A DNA stretch of 64,000 bases from Cunninghamella blakesleeana (lineage: Eukaryota > Mucoromycota > Mucoromycetes > Mucorales > Cunninghamellaceae): positions 558,001 through 622,000 of the forward strand of contig JAFCIZ010000008.1 in the NCBI GenBank assembly GCA_017871115.1, in the 5' to 3' direction. The notes beneath the pieces were generated by a model. That model was not told where the DNA came from and searched no databases. It was given only the letters and a program-made list of their open reading frames with translations. Both the position numbers and the translations under genes were made by a program. Below are positions 1 to 11,620 of the stretch, one piece after another (within the stretch, counting starts at the first letter, position 1; each line of letters opens with the position of its first letter).

Positions 1-621
1 AAAGTTGGTTTTGATACATTCGCTTTATTATCATTATTACTATTAGAATTTATTGCTTTAGTAGTATTAGTAGTAGTGGTAGTAATAGTAGGAGAAGAAG
101 TTATGGGTTTAGAAGAAAAAAGGGCCGGTTTTTTTGCTGGTATAGGAGGAGGTTGTTTATTATTATTATTATTATTTGATAATACTGTAGTTTTTATTCC
201 TGCCAAGTTTTTTGTACCCAGAGTGGTTGGTTTTGGTTTATATGCCGACACGGATGGTGGTTGTGATGGTACCTTTGTATTTAAAGAAGCTTCAAAAGCA
301 TCCACTTTTGTAATATTTGGTCCTTCTTCATTATTATTTATATTCATACTTTTCATTGGGTAAATTAACTCATTTCTTAAAGTTTGATACGCTGTGTTAT
401 TATTGTTATTCTGACTACTAGTTGTTGACGATTTAGGCGTATTATTTTTAGTTGGAAGATTATTTAAATAGTTGTCTAAAAATAATAATAAATAATAATA
501 TTAGTAGATTATATTTAATTATAGTAAAAATAATAAATGTCATAACATACTACAAAATAAATATAAAATAATATAAAATAAAAACATCCGTACCTAGTTG
601 ATCTTTAGATAAATAAGACAT
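1..621 (-). CDS. Proline-rich protein of unknown function, 5' part only
   Basis: Two N-terminal exons are visible on the minus strand. Exon 1 (621-594) encodes MSYLSKDQL and ends at a GTACGG donor. Exon 2 begins at 475 after a TTTTTAG acceptor and continues off the left edge of the window. The peptide is low-complexity: N runs, S/T-rich stretches and a proline-rich segment containing PPPIPAKKP, a typical SH3-ligand pattern. That would fit an actin or endocytosis adaptor, but no domain lies inside the window, so the function is unknown. A plus-strand open frame at 76-363 is its mirror and is not a gene. The start is supported by the short exon and a good donor. Confidence is moderate that it is a gene and low on its role. 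Confidence 0.6.
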
Positions 622-1719
622 TTTTTTTAAGAATAAAAAAAGGAAAAATAATAAATAAAAGCGAGAAAAAAGATGGTTTAAAATTATTGCACTACGCTTA
701 TCGTGGTTTTAATTTATTTTTTCTTAGCATATTTCATTATTTTATGTTTATACTTTTGTTAAATGTTCTAATCATATATAGTCTAGTATAGTAAAAAAGA
801 ATAAAGTTAAGATTAAGATTTGCCAAAAAGAAAAAAAGAAATATGCATTGCCAAGAGGATTGAAAATTCTTTTGATTCTTAGACTATACGTATATATATA
901 TATATATATGTATATAGTAACCGGGAATATACTAATCTTCTTTTATTAAACAATATTAAAGAGTACATAGAATGAATATTAATTATTATGATCATTATAA
1001 AATAAAAATAATACAATTATGAATGAAAAAAAGGAGAAAGTTATAATTTTAACGCGAAGAATAAAATCAAATGATAGATTTTTTAACAGGAACATATTTT
1101 ACTAGGATCACGGTAACATGACCTTCGAAACATATAAATATTTGTTTTATAAATATATATCTATAGTTACGAATGGTTTAATAAATAAATAAAAAATATT
1201 CATTTACGTATGAACTAAATTAATTTATATGTACTTTTTTTCTTTTTCTTTTTATTTTTTTTTAAAAAAAAGATTTACATATAAAAAATATAAATCATCA
1301 CAATATATTTATTGATTTATTATCATCATTATTTATAATAAAAGTAAAATAAAAATAAGAAAAACAATATGTACGTAACTGATTATGTTTGATATAAACT
1401 TTCCGGTGATGCTACCTCTTTCAATACAAAAAAGGGATAGAAAACATTTGAATTTTCATAAGATTGTTTGAAAGGAGAAATTTTACTTTATTACATGTAA
1501 AAAAGTAATATATATGTGGGGAAATTCCCAAATACGATTAAAAAAAAAAAAAAAAACGGAACCTTTTTTTCTGTTTTTGTAAATGTAAATATAAATAAAT
1601 ATAATAGATAAAAAGGGTATATGTAAAATAAAAGAGAGAAAAAATTATATGAAATCAAGTTGAGTACAATAATAATAATAATGTAAATTAATAATATTAT
1701 TAACAAGTATATTAATTAA
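622..1719. other. Gene-free interval, AT-rich
   Basis: I see no gene here. It holds an (AT)n tract near 893-909 and a T9A8 palindrome at 1255-1271. A 71-residue open frame at 1491-1706 (minus) is almost entirely L/I/F/Y/K from simple sequence and looks non-coding. Confidence 0.6.
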
Positions 1720-2040
1720 TCATTCAAAAGGATTGGTACGTCCATCTTGTGGTCTTTTTTCCCTTTTTCTTTGTCGTTTCATCGCCCTTGTTTTTTGCCA
1801 TTGTTCATTTAATTGATGAACTTGTTCAATAAATCTTTTAAATTGGTATAGATAAGGTTGATCTTTTTTATTATAACGATATTGGTAGTTCCTATTCGTA
1901 TAATAGTCATCATCTTTACTCATAGACTTCTTGAATAATAATTCATGGTCATCTTCTCCTACTAGTGTATCGGATGATAGTCGTCTTTCTAATTCTTGGG
2001 TATTTTTTGTTAGTAATAATAAATATTTAATTTGAATCAT
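1720..2040 (-). CDS. Small protein of unknown function, 106 aa
   Basis: A single-exon open frame of 106 codons starts MIQIKYLLLLTKN and ends RTNPFE. It has a hydrophobic beginning, an acidic/polar middle (VGEDDHELLFKK) and a strongly basic tail (RAMKRQRKREKRPQDG). Its codons are much less biased toward A/T-only residues than the simple-sequence frames around it, which argues that it is real. I do not recognise the family. The start resembles small adaptin or longin N-termini only superficially. It lies 415 bp downstream of the kinesin stop on the same strand. It could be the whole protein or the last exon of a longer one; no convincing upstream exon was seen. Confidence 0.45.
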   Translation of the reverse strand: MIQIKYLLLLTKNTQELERRLSSDTLVGEDDHELLFKKSMSKDDDYYTNRNYQYRYNKKDQPYLYQFKRFIEQVHQLNEQWQKTRAMKRQRKREKRPQDGRTNPFE

Positions 2041-2455
2041 TTTGTGTGTGTTTTATAGCTTGATTATAATATTAACACATAAATAATAAAATGTATATAA
2101 ATTAAATAAATAAAAAAAATGTGAAAAAAAAAGAGATGAAAGAAAGAAAGAGAAGATAAAAATATTTTTAAGATCATTATTTATATTTATGTATTAAATA
2201 TATATATACAAAAAAGCATGACTTTCAAGTCTAATCGTTTGACGCAATTAAATTTCCATAAATATTTTTTATTTATCCTATAACCTTATTATAGATTAAA
2301 AAAAATTATCAGAGCAATGGTGTATTATGGTGGAACCCTAATTTTTATCTTGCCGCACTCTTAATTTCCTATTAAAAAAAATTAAAAAAAAGAAAAAATA
2401 TACTAAACTTTAAGTATACGTATCGTACTAAACCGCCTTTAGATATATATGGCAT
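2041..2455. other. Intergenic spacer between the small gene and the kinesin
   Basis: About 415 bp of A/T-rich sequence separating two minus-strand genes. It should hold the kinesin 3' UTR and the small gene's promoter. No distinct motif stands out. Confidence 0.5.
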
Positions 2456-3916
2456 TTACCTTTTTTTACGCCGGCGTTGTTCCGATTCATGGTCGTCCTC
2501 CATTGTCAATACCGACGATCCCAGAATAGTACTTAAGCCTTCATCATCCTAATATTAACATTAAATAAATAATATAAAATAAAGAAAATCAGTTGATCAT
2601 GAGCATTTTTTATTAAATTTTTCTTTAATATATTTATATATATATTATATTTTATAGTTACTTGTTCATCATTGTTTTCATTAGTATCATCGGTAGAAGT
2701 AGTAGATATTAAGCTAGTGTTGTTAGTATTTTCTATTGATGATTTTGCAAGTTGAGGATCATGGTTTGTATCAACTGGTTTATCAAATATTTCTATTAAT
2801 CGACGTTGATTTATTTCCATCGTCTATATTAAAAAAATAAAAATAAAAAAGATCAATAATAAATACATTTTTAAGGAGTAAAAAAAGATCTATAAAATAT
2901 GTAACTTTTTTTTTTTTTTCATTACTACTTTTTTATATTTTAAATTTATATATATATATATAATATATACCTTTATTCGGGATTTTAGTCGTAAGTTTTC
3001 TTCTTGTAAAGAATCCATAGCATCACGCATTTCTGATATAAGATCTTCTTCTTTCCCAGCATCTACTGATACTGTTATAATGGAGTCACGTTTCGATGTT
3101 GGTTGATATTTAGGAGGTGATAATGTAGAGATTGATAATTGAATATATTTTTTTAATAAAGCGTTGGCTCGTTTTTTCAAGTGATACGGATCCTGTTTGA
3201 ACTGTTTTTGTGTAATCAATTTTAATAATTTGCCCATATTTGTTTCCTATCAAGGGTATAAAAGGGTGGTGATGATAATAAAACAAGAATAAAGTTTTGA
3301 ATCAATTTGCCCCTCTATATTTCCTATTATTATTATATTATGCTTACTTTTACTAAATCAAAGGTAACGCCACCAAATGATTCCACTTGTGCCATGATGG
3401 TATCAGCTTCGGATGTATACTAACAAAAGAAAATACAATAAAATAAAAATAAAAATAAATAAAAGGTTCATATTAAAATTGGTATATAAATAGATACTTG
3501 AAGAATATATATTACATTATCAGACTTAAATACTGATCTTCGTAGCTTTTTTCGTAAATCAAGTAATTCATCAAATTTTTTTGTATGAGATTGTATTTTA
3601 GATGTTTGTGTTGTTGTACGATGACTTTGTTGTGGGATGAGTTCTTTAGGTGAAACTATAGAGAAAGGACTATCTTGTTCCATCGGTTCCATTTTTATTT
3701 CTTGCTGAGTTTTAATATGATCAGATTGTTGATGTTGGAGAGATTCAATGGTTTGATCACGGCGTTTGATATCTTGCATTAATTGTTCAATAATGGATAG
3801 GTTTTTACTTCTATCTTTTTCCAAGTTGGCAATCTAATCATATACGTCAATAAAATAAAAATAAAATAATAATTTAATATTGGTAATGTATCAGCCTTAT
3901 CTAATATCCTTTGTTT

Positions 3917-3964
<48 letters not shown>

Positions 3965-5090
3965 TATTTATTTACCTTTTCTAATAATGCATGCTTAGTG
4001 ATATCATTATCTTGTACTCTAATCCGCATTTGGTTTAGTTCTTCCGATAGCGATTCTTGCCTTTCAAATAGCTGGTATAATATAAAAAAGTTTATAAATA
4101 TAGTTTACATTAGTCTACCATTTATCTTCTCTTTTTTTTTTCTTTTATATTTATTATTTTACATTTTTCAAAAATACGTTATCTTGGTTATCTATAATGA
4201 AAATGACAATAGTGTGAGAAAAAAAAAATACAATTTATAATGACAATCGTTATTTTATTTTGATTTATTTTTGGGTATATCATTACCATTGATTGAGTCT
4301 GTGGTATCTAATCTTTGTCTAATTTCTTCTTCAGTAGCTTTATTCTAAAAATAAAAAAAAATGTCGATAAAAAAAAAATAAAAAATAATACAAATATAAT
4401 AATTAGTAACTCATACACATTAACACACACACACATATATATATATTTAAAGCTTACTTCACTTGTAATTCTAGACATATATAGTTGTTCCATTTTTTTT
4501 AATTCCACTTCCATTTCTTTTGAGACTTGTTGTCTAATTTCTGCTTCCATGGATGCACATCGTGTTTCAGCATCTACCCACTGATTTAAATAATAATAAT
4601 AGTAATAAAAATAATATTTTAGTATAGAGATCCTATTAATATATATATATATTAACTTATTTTTATCATTTTACTTTATCGCGTAAATCAGCCCATTGTG
4701 CTATTAGGTTATCAACAAAAGGATCATCAGGCTCTTCTTCTTCCTCTTCTTCCATTTCATTAAAATCTTCTTCTTCTGATGAGTGGTACATGTCCATAGC
4801 ATCCAACATAGGTGTAATGACATCATCTGATCCTGTTATCGCTTTTTTAAACATGAGAACAATATAGATACATTTATTTTTTATGATAAACTTTTATGCA
4901 AACATGGTCCCAGCCTTGTATTTTTTTTTATGTACACATGCATGATCATTTTTTCTAATATTAATTTTAAAATTACCTGATTTTTCCTTTGGTTTTGTAC
5001 GACGACGTTTTGCTATATAAAAAATAAAAATAGAATAAATATAAGAAGGTTTTAAAGAATTGACTTCAGCTTTTTTAATATAATAATAAT

Positions 5091-5125
<35 letters not shown>

Positions 5126-6186
5126 TAATTAAAAAAAAAAAAACTTACAAGCGTTAGATAAACCGTTAAAATCAATTCTTGGATGTATTCGTTTCCATGT
5201 GCCTACATCTTTTGCTACAGCAGCAAATTTCATTACATGACTATTTTCATCGAAACCTGTTTCAGTAGGGTTAACATTAACAATCATTACCTGGTAAGAT
5301 ATTAAATAAAAAGAAAAAAGAAAAATAATGGCTATTTAGCTTAAATAATAAAAAAAACTACACATTGTTTTTATAATTATTATCATTACCGCTTTTCCAT
5401 CACCTTCAAAAGAGTTTTTAAAAAGCTCTGTCAACTTGCTATGCCGGTATGGAACTATTGCGCATTTCTATTTTAAATAAAATAAAATAAAAATATATAG
5501 GCGAAGTTAGGTTATTATTATTATTATTATACAAGTAAAAATATGTGTATGTTATTTCTATTACAGCTCCCATTGAGGATTTAAGATGATTAAGGCGAAG
5601 CGTTTCCATACATTGACCAAGCACCATAAGTGATTTATTAATATTTCCAGCTTCCTTTAACCGTTGTCCTATAAATTATATAGTCAAGTTATAAAATTTT
5701 ATTCTTATACTCATTTATATATTCGTATACTACTTTGAATTTTTTTTTTTTTTTTTTTTTTGTATAAATACCAGAGTTTAATGTGTTTCTATATCGTTCA
5801 GAACCTGCTAAATCAACAATTGACATCTTGGATACAATGGCATAAGTAGGGTCCTAACTTTCCCAATAACACAATAATAAATATAAATAAAAAATTAAAT
5901 GAATTTAATAAAAACTATTATATATAGATATAGAATAGTATTTGGTTGTATCCATCAATCTATCTTATTGCTAATTACTTCAATCACATAGTCATCATCA
6001 TAAATTGGAATTCGAACTATCCGTATAGTAAATATGCTGTGGCTACGACTACTAGTTTGATTCATTAAAGTTGAGAATACTGCACGATTACGTTGACCTT
6101 GTCTTAGTATAGCATAGGCTTCCTAAATAATAAAAATGAAAAGTTATACAAAATATATATTAAAAAAAAAAATCAACAAAATACAA

Positions 6187-6222
<36 letters not shown>

Positions 6223-7870
6223 TATTATTCGTACCTCTATTGTTTTAACTTTGATTTCTTTGAGACCTTCAATATATTTATGTCCACTTCTAAATTCATA
6301 TTTAAGTGATAAAGATCTTCGCTTTTTATCTTTATCAGGTGGCACCAATAGATCGTATATTCGTTCTGTATATATTTCTGCAAATGATACCCAAATCCCA
6401 TATTCAAATTTATCATCAATTGGTATAGCTATTATATATATAAATAAAAATAAATAAAAATAAAAAAGATATATGTATATAAAGTTGGATGAATATGTAA
6501 ACATAATGAACAGTAGATAAATTCTCCAAATTTAATTTTGTTTATGTAAATTACCTGTCATATCACATTGTATTGAATCTTGATAACCCTCCCATAAATC
6601 ATTACTCTAATATTAAATATAGATTCATCAATAAATCACGTTCACTATTTTAAAACACACAGGCACACACACATATACATATATATTATAAATGTTACCG
6701 AAGTTCCAATGTGAGGAGATTCAATAGAGCCTAATTGTTCCAATATATCCCTATTTTCTTCTTTTGGATCAGTATAAGCTTGTACTAAACTGTGCATGAC
6801 TGGTTTCAACTTGAAAATGATAAATAAAATAAAATAATAAGTACATATACATATATACAAGTATTTTATATTTTTTAACACGCATCCTTTTTTTATAATC
6901 TAACTATCTGTATTTTTTCGTTCAACATTTCTTTTTTTCCTGCAGTATCCTGTTAGGTATATATATATATATCACATTCCTACTTTTCTATTAATATTAC
7001 CTTTGAGTCAGTTATATAATCACCAATACTATTAAATAATACATCCAAGGTACGCGGTAATAATCCTGTATCATTTGGACTACCCATGATTGTATGAGTT
7101 TTCCCGGAATTTGTGACACCATAAGCGAAGATTAATATATTTTCTCCTTTTAAAAGATCATGGATCAAAGGCAGTGTTGTTTTATTAAAAAAATCCTGTT
7201 GAGTGATATCTTCTTCAAAAATTTTGGTAAATCGGTATCTCTCTGGTGCACGGTTTCGTGTACGATAAGCATTTGAATCTTCGGGTGGTGTCATACATAT
7301 TTCATTATCATCAATTAGCTGTAAATAAGATGCTATATTATTATTATTATTATTATCATTTGGTGTAGACTTGTATGTAGGCTGTGTAAGAGGTACTGTT
7401 GTTGGTCGTAAACGCAAATATGCCTATATAATATATGTACATATATATAATATTGGTTAGAAATAAACAATTATAATAACGCTATCGATCTTCGAAATTT
7501 AAAAAATAAAATTTATTGCTTTAAAAGTTACATTGTTGTTACAGTACCTTCATTAATTCCTTTTCTGGGTTGTAGTTAAAAAAATTAGAATTATCACCTT
7601 CATTATTTTGTCGTAGAGAATTATTCGATGTTGAAGCTGAATAATTTTTAAATACATCGTTATTAGGATTGGATGCTTGTGTGATTGTTCTTTGTAATGT
7701 TCGATTGTGTGAACGTAAAGTTCCTTGCCGTGTTGGTGTTGCAGATCCTTTACTAGTTAAAAAATGAATAGATGTAAACAAAATAAGGAATAAAAAAGGA
7801 TGACATATACTATTTAATAATAGTATTCTATAATTTATATTATTAGTAAATTCATATTGTACCTTATCAT
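2456..7870 (-). CDS. Kinesin-6 family motor protein (KIF20/KIF23-like), 997 aa
   Basis: Proposed exons: 7863-7870, 7548-7752, 7001-7423, 6905-6949, 6699-6809, 6555-6606, 6235-6428, 5979-6122, 5772-5853, 5565-5668, 5390-5467, 5149-5290, 4977-5012, 4675-4832, 4458-4580, 4287-4344, 4178-4191, 3976-4071, 3516-3833, 3348-3419, 2971-3246, 2662-2823, 2456-2548. The motor core spans about residues 70-530: AYLRLRP, P-loop GVTNSGKT (173-180), switch [10 protein letters not shown] (from 367), switch II DLAGSER (408-414). An enlarged insertion between the P-loop half and the [12 protein letters not shown] strand is characteristic of kinesin-6, which acts at the central spindle in cytokinesis. A basic [10 protein letters not shown] segment follows the motor, then a long coiled-coil stalk, and a basic RRRKKR tail. 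The start is an 8-nt coding exon (ATG ATA AG). The 14-nt exon 4178-4191 is needed to hold the frame. Family assignment is firm; exact splicing is hand-built. Confidence 0.87.
3922..3961. repeat. (AT)n microsatellite in a kinesin intron
   Basis: About 40 bp of pure alternating AT inside the intron between the exons ending at 3976 and starting at 3833. Similar tracts sit in many introns of this window, for example 6190-6218, 10103-10130, 21733-21764, 24317-24341 and 25593-25622. Confidence 0.9.
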
Positions 7871-9038
7871 TTTTTATTATTTATTTATTTAAAACATCGA
7901 TATCTATTTAGTATATAAAAAAAAAAAAAATCAAAACGAAAGAGTGAAAAAAAAAGACAACGAAACTTTTTAAATCCAGATTTTTTTTAGTTTATACGAG
8001 TAAAATAATTAAACTTTGTTCCAGGGCAGCAAAGGAAAAATAAAATCGTATTTAAAATCTAAGTTAGTATATTAAAAAATATATATTTACATATGCTACG
8101 TAGAAAAACTTATATGATATAGGATTATAATGCTTGTTTAGAGGGGTTATAGAGGTAAAAAAAAAAAAAAATAGGCTGTGTACAAAAGCATAAATTAAAT
8201 AATCATTGACATAAAATATTCTCAGTATGAGTGGGTACTATAATAGATGGCGGCATTAACGATATTGAAGAATCATAATTTTTTTCTATCACTAATCCGA
8301 CCACACATTTAAAGTTATTTAACAGCAATCATCATTAGGATTAAGTATTTCTCGACTTGAAAGTTTATAATATAAATGCACGTAAATTTTATCTTAATGT
8401 TTGCTAGTATATCCTTCGTTTTATATCATGTTATCTACTTTTCTATATTTGATATTAAGAGTTTGGAGAAAAAATATCCTACTACGAATAGTAGAGGGGT
8501 AAAAGAACAACAATAGCATTTATATAAAAATTGAGATGCATATTTATAAAGTATAATAGATTTTTTTTTTTTTTTTTTTTTTTTACAAAAAAACTTTTTT
8601 TATTGATTGGGTAATTGTTATTTATTCTGAAAGTGATATATAACAAAACAAGTCAAAATTTCACTTTTCAATAAATCAATGAGTATTACTGAAATATAAT
8701 GCAATCATAAATAAAAATATAGATTCATAATGAAAAAAAAAATTACGCAAATATACAAGAATTTGTCCTAGTTTAAATTAAAGTTGGAGTGAATAAGTTA
8801 AAGTACAGAGAGAAAGTAGCTATTAATAGCTCAGTTGAATTATGCAAACATCTGTCAATATAATTGTATTGTTTTCCATATACATTACATTTAATAATCT
8901 CTGATTACTGTATTTTTTATTCGTTTTCAAGAAAATAAAATTGTACAAATCAATAAAAAAAGAGTTTACTAATAAACAAATCCATATATATATATATAAA
9001 TATATATATAAATAAGGGTATGAGAAAAAAAGAAACAT
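7871..9038. other. Intergenic region, kinesin promoter and ATE1 3' flank
   Basis: About 1.2 kb without a gene. It should contain the kinesin promoter at the left and the ATE1 3' UTR at the right. The clearest feature is a T24 tract at 8561-8584. The 71-residue minus frame at 8823-9038 is simple-sequence and unlikely to be coding. Confidence 0.6.
8561..8584. repeat. Poly-T tract, 24 nt
   Basis: An uninterrupted run of 24 T lies in the spacer between the kinesin and ATE1. Confidence 0.95.
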
Positions 9039-9978
9039 TCAGCAAATAACGATTCTTTTAGCCAATTTCAAACCAACAGCTGCAACAAAGTTAGTTATTT
9101 CTTTTCTAATCGTAGAATTATGATCATCAAAATCCTCTAAATAAGTAACAGGTACTACCATATTTTTTCCAGCTAAAATCACCACTTCTTCAAAATCTTT
9201 ATCCGTCAAGGTACTTCGATCCAACCATCCAGGAGGGCATATCTCATAGTTTTCATCATCGCTATCTTCACCCACGTGATCTTCGTTAACTTCGTTACCA
9301 TTTTTATTATTTTCCAATTGTTGTTTTGTTGAATTTTCAGGGTTTGAAAAAGACACATACTTATGTTTGTCTAATAACGGAGTACAAACTTTATCCAAAG
9401 AGAACCATTCATATGCTTCAGGGTCTAATAAATACGATGGATGATATTTCCCTTTATATTTCATTTTGACACAAGAGTGGATATAATAACCTATATATAT
9501 TGATTTAATGTATTATTATTATTATAAATGTGTGGTCATTTATTTTTTCATATACTACTTTTTTATATTATTTTTATTATACGTACCCATATAATAATAT
9601 TTCAATTCCTTCGAATCCATGTATAATTCTTGTGTCAAACTAATTTCGCGCAATGCACTATAATTGCCTAAACCAAGAAAAGAATAATCTGGATCATACA
9701 TATAATAAACTGATGAGACACAGTAAGGTAAAATATCCAAAACAGCCACAGCAATTAATTTATCGTCTAATATGTACTTTTGGTGATAACTTCCAAACGT
9801 TAATCCATCATTGCCTATTACACTATCCAACTGTAAAGGCGTATCTACTAAAAATCGTTTGAATTGCTCGGGTTTAAGCTCATCGGGTTCATCGTGATGT
9901 ATTTCCTTTTGATATTTACAATATAAAGCAAATTTTTCATCAGTATATGAAGACGGTTCCATTTCAATCTAAGTATAA

Positions 9979-10017
<39 letters not shown>

Positions 10018-10102
10018 TATATGAATAAAAATATGAGGAATGGTTTGAATATTTTTTCTTTTAACCTCTTTCACTTTTTTATTATTTTTGTTCTTTTGAA
10101 CT

Positions 10103-10134
<32 letters not shown>

Positions 10135-10514
10135 GAATGAGTGGGCATAATCACCTTCCTTGCATGAATTTGTTTCAGCAGATCGAATCATATCAATAAG
10201 TGTTGTTGGTTCTATGTTATTATTCCCCTTCTTTTTCCTTAATAAATACAAAAAAAAGTCATATCATATAAGTTTTTCTCTACTCTTCTTTTTTAATAAA
10301 ATATATCATTATATTATTTATTCGTAGAATTTTACTTTGTAGTTTCTTTTGAACTATCGTCGATCATTTCATGAGCTGGTTGCCAGGTTCCTTCGATATA
10401 TTTATTAAATTTGTTTATTATTTTACGTTGAGACTTTGATACTTTGAACTCAGTGGTGTCCAACCTATTCGATATATACATATATAAAGAAATGTAGGAT
10501 TGAATTGGCATGAT

Positions 10515-10574
<60 letters not shown>

Positions 10575-11063
10575 TCAGTAATGATAACCATTATAAAATT
10601 AATAAAAATATATAAATACCTTATAGTATATTGGGGGCAGCAGCTTTTACGCAAATTAGGTTTATACAAATATTTTCCTGATCTACATTTCATTGTGCAT
10701 AAGACAAAAATGATAAAATAAAATATACGACTATTAGTATATGATTATTCCAATAAACTATTACTCATGTAGCATTTATTTTTGTTATTAAAAAAGCTTC
10801 ATTTTCACCTTCTCCATCCACGATCTATTAGCGCTTGATAATCCTATTATGTTTATATATGAAAATAAATAAATAAAAAAATATAGTTTGAAAAATAATT
10901 AAAATAGACACGTCAATATCTATTAGTAGAAAGGTATAATTATACATACCTTACAGGATAGACTATGCGCCCATAACCCAAAGGTATAAGATGTATTATC
11001 TTGATGACAATATCCACAATTAGAGTTATTAAAACCAACAATGGAAACAAATGAAGATGGCAT
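9039..11063 (-). CDS. ATE1: Arginyl-tRNA--protein transferase (N-degron pathway), 426 aa
   Basis: Proposed exons: 10950-11063, 10809-10843, 10620-10682, 10336-10464, 10132-10237, 9587-9968, 9039-9490, all phases agreeing. The enzyme moves arginine from Arg-tRNA to acidic N-termini, marking proteins for the N-degron route. The N-terminal domain shows NCGYC (C16, C19) and the C64-C65 pair in SCCPQYTIR, the four cysteines known in this family to bind an Fe-S cluster. The C-terminal GNAT-like domain shows GSYHQKYILDDKLIAV, LPYCVSSVYYMYDP and YYIHSCVKMKYKGKYHPSYL, all family signatures. An acidic N/D/E-rich insert sits between the HKYVSFSNP and CPPGWLD segments. Length fits the family (about 430-520). 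The start codon is only 80 bp from a retrotransposon LTR, so its native promoter is split. Identification is firm. Confidence 0.96.
10517..10574. repeat. (AAT)n microsatellite in an ATE1 intron
   Basis: About 19 uninterrupted AAT units inside the ATE1 intron 10465-10619. Confidence 0.95.
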
Positions 11064-11138
11064 AAGATATACTACTTATATATATACAAAAAATAAAGAG
11101 AAAGCTAGTTGAAAAAGAAGAAAAAAATGAAAACTTAT

Positions 11139-11142
11139 AGAT
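11139..11142. repeat. Target-site duplication, left copy (AGAT)
   Basis: The four bases AGAT immediately before the left LTR recur immediately after the right LTR at 16785-16788. The following T is shared with the TG start of the LTR, so a 5-bp reading is also possible. Confidence 0.8.
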
Positions 11143-11439
11143 TGATCTGAGAATGAAATAATTCTTATTCACTATTTTATCAATTTGCCCATAGCGATTT
11201 ATTATAACTCTCATTATTTTTTTGGTTCATAACTTTAATGATATTTTGTGTATCTTAAAAAAATGTATAAATTCAATTTTAATTCCAATTCAATAAAGAC
11301 CAGGCTTTTTCTTGTTTTAAAAACTTTTGTCATAACTTTTATTTTATTTTGATAATATCGCTAAACTACATATTCCTATTTATTGGAACTCTAACCCTCT
11401 TATCTGACTTTAATTTTATTATTTTTTTGCTATAAATCA
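11143..11439 (+). repeat. 5' LTR of the Ty3/gypsy element, 297 bp
   Basis: Begins TGATCTGAG and ends ATAAATCA, the standard TG...CA ends. By eye it matches the right LTR at 16488-16784 base for base. It contains a TATA-like motif near 11266 and an AATAAA near 11292, as expected for U3/R signals. The two copies are direct repeats flanking a complete gag-pol frame. Confidence 0.97.
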
Positions 11440-11440
11440 T

Positions 11441-11460
11441 TGGTGCCTTCTGCCAGAATC
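11441..11460 (+). other. Primer-binding site of the retrotransposon
   Basis: One base after the left LTR the sequence reads TGGTGCCTTCTGCC. TGG pairs with the universal CCA end of a tRNA. The complement implies a tRNA whose 3' end reads AGAAGGC-A-CCA, hence a 5' acceptor strand GCCTTCT. Elongator tRNA-Met genes in several eukaryotes begin GCCT, so that is one candidate. I cannot identify the tRNA from this window alone. Confidence 0.75.
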
Positions 11461-11620
11461 ACTTAGTTGTAGAAATTATAATCATTTATATAGAACTTCT
11501 AGGTGTTTTTGTTTATTTTAACAGCTATTTTTATATACTTACTTATACTTTTATTTATTTTACTTACATACCAAAGTGAAAGACCAACAAGCGCTTGCAT
11601 ACATTGATAAATATAGAAAG

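Noticed and set aside
76..363. Plus-strand 95-codon open frame at the left end
   Set aside because: It mirrors the minus-strand coding exon, which has a proper start, donor and acceptor and sensible composition.
10517..10574. CRISPR-like regular repeats in intron and spacer DNA
   Set aside because: They are plain AAT or AT microsatellites without spacers, in a eukaryotic genome.
11576..11620. Extending Gag-Pol upstream to a GTG at 11576
   Set aside because: A eukaryotic nuclear element should use ATG; the first in-frame ATG is at 11621.
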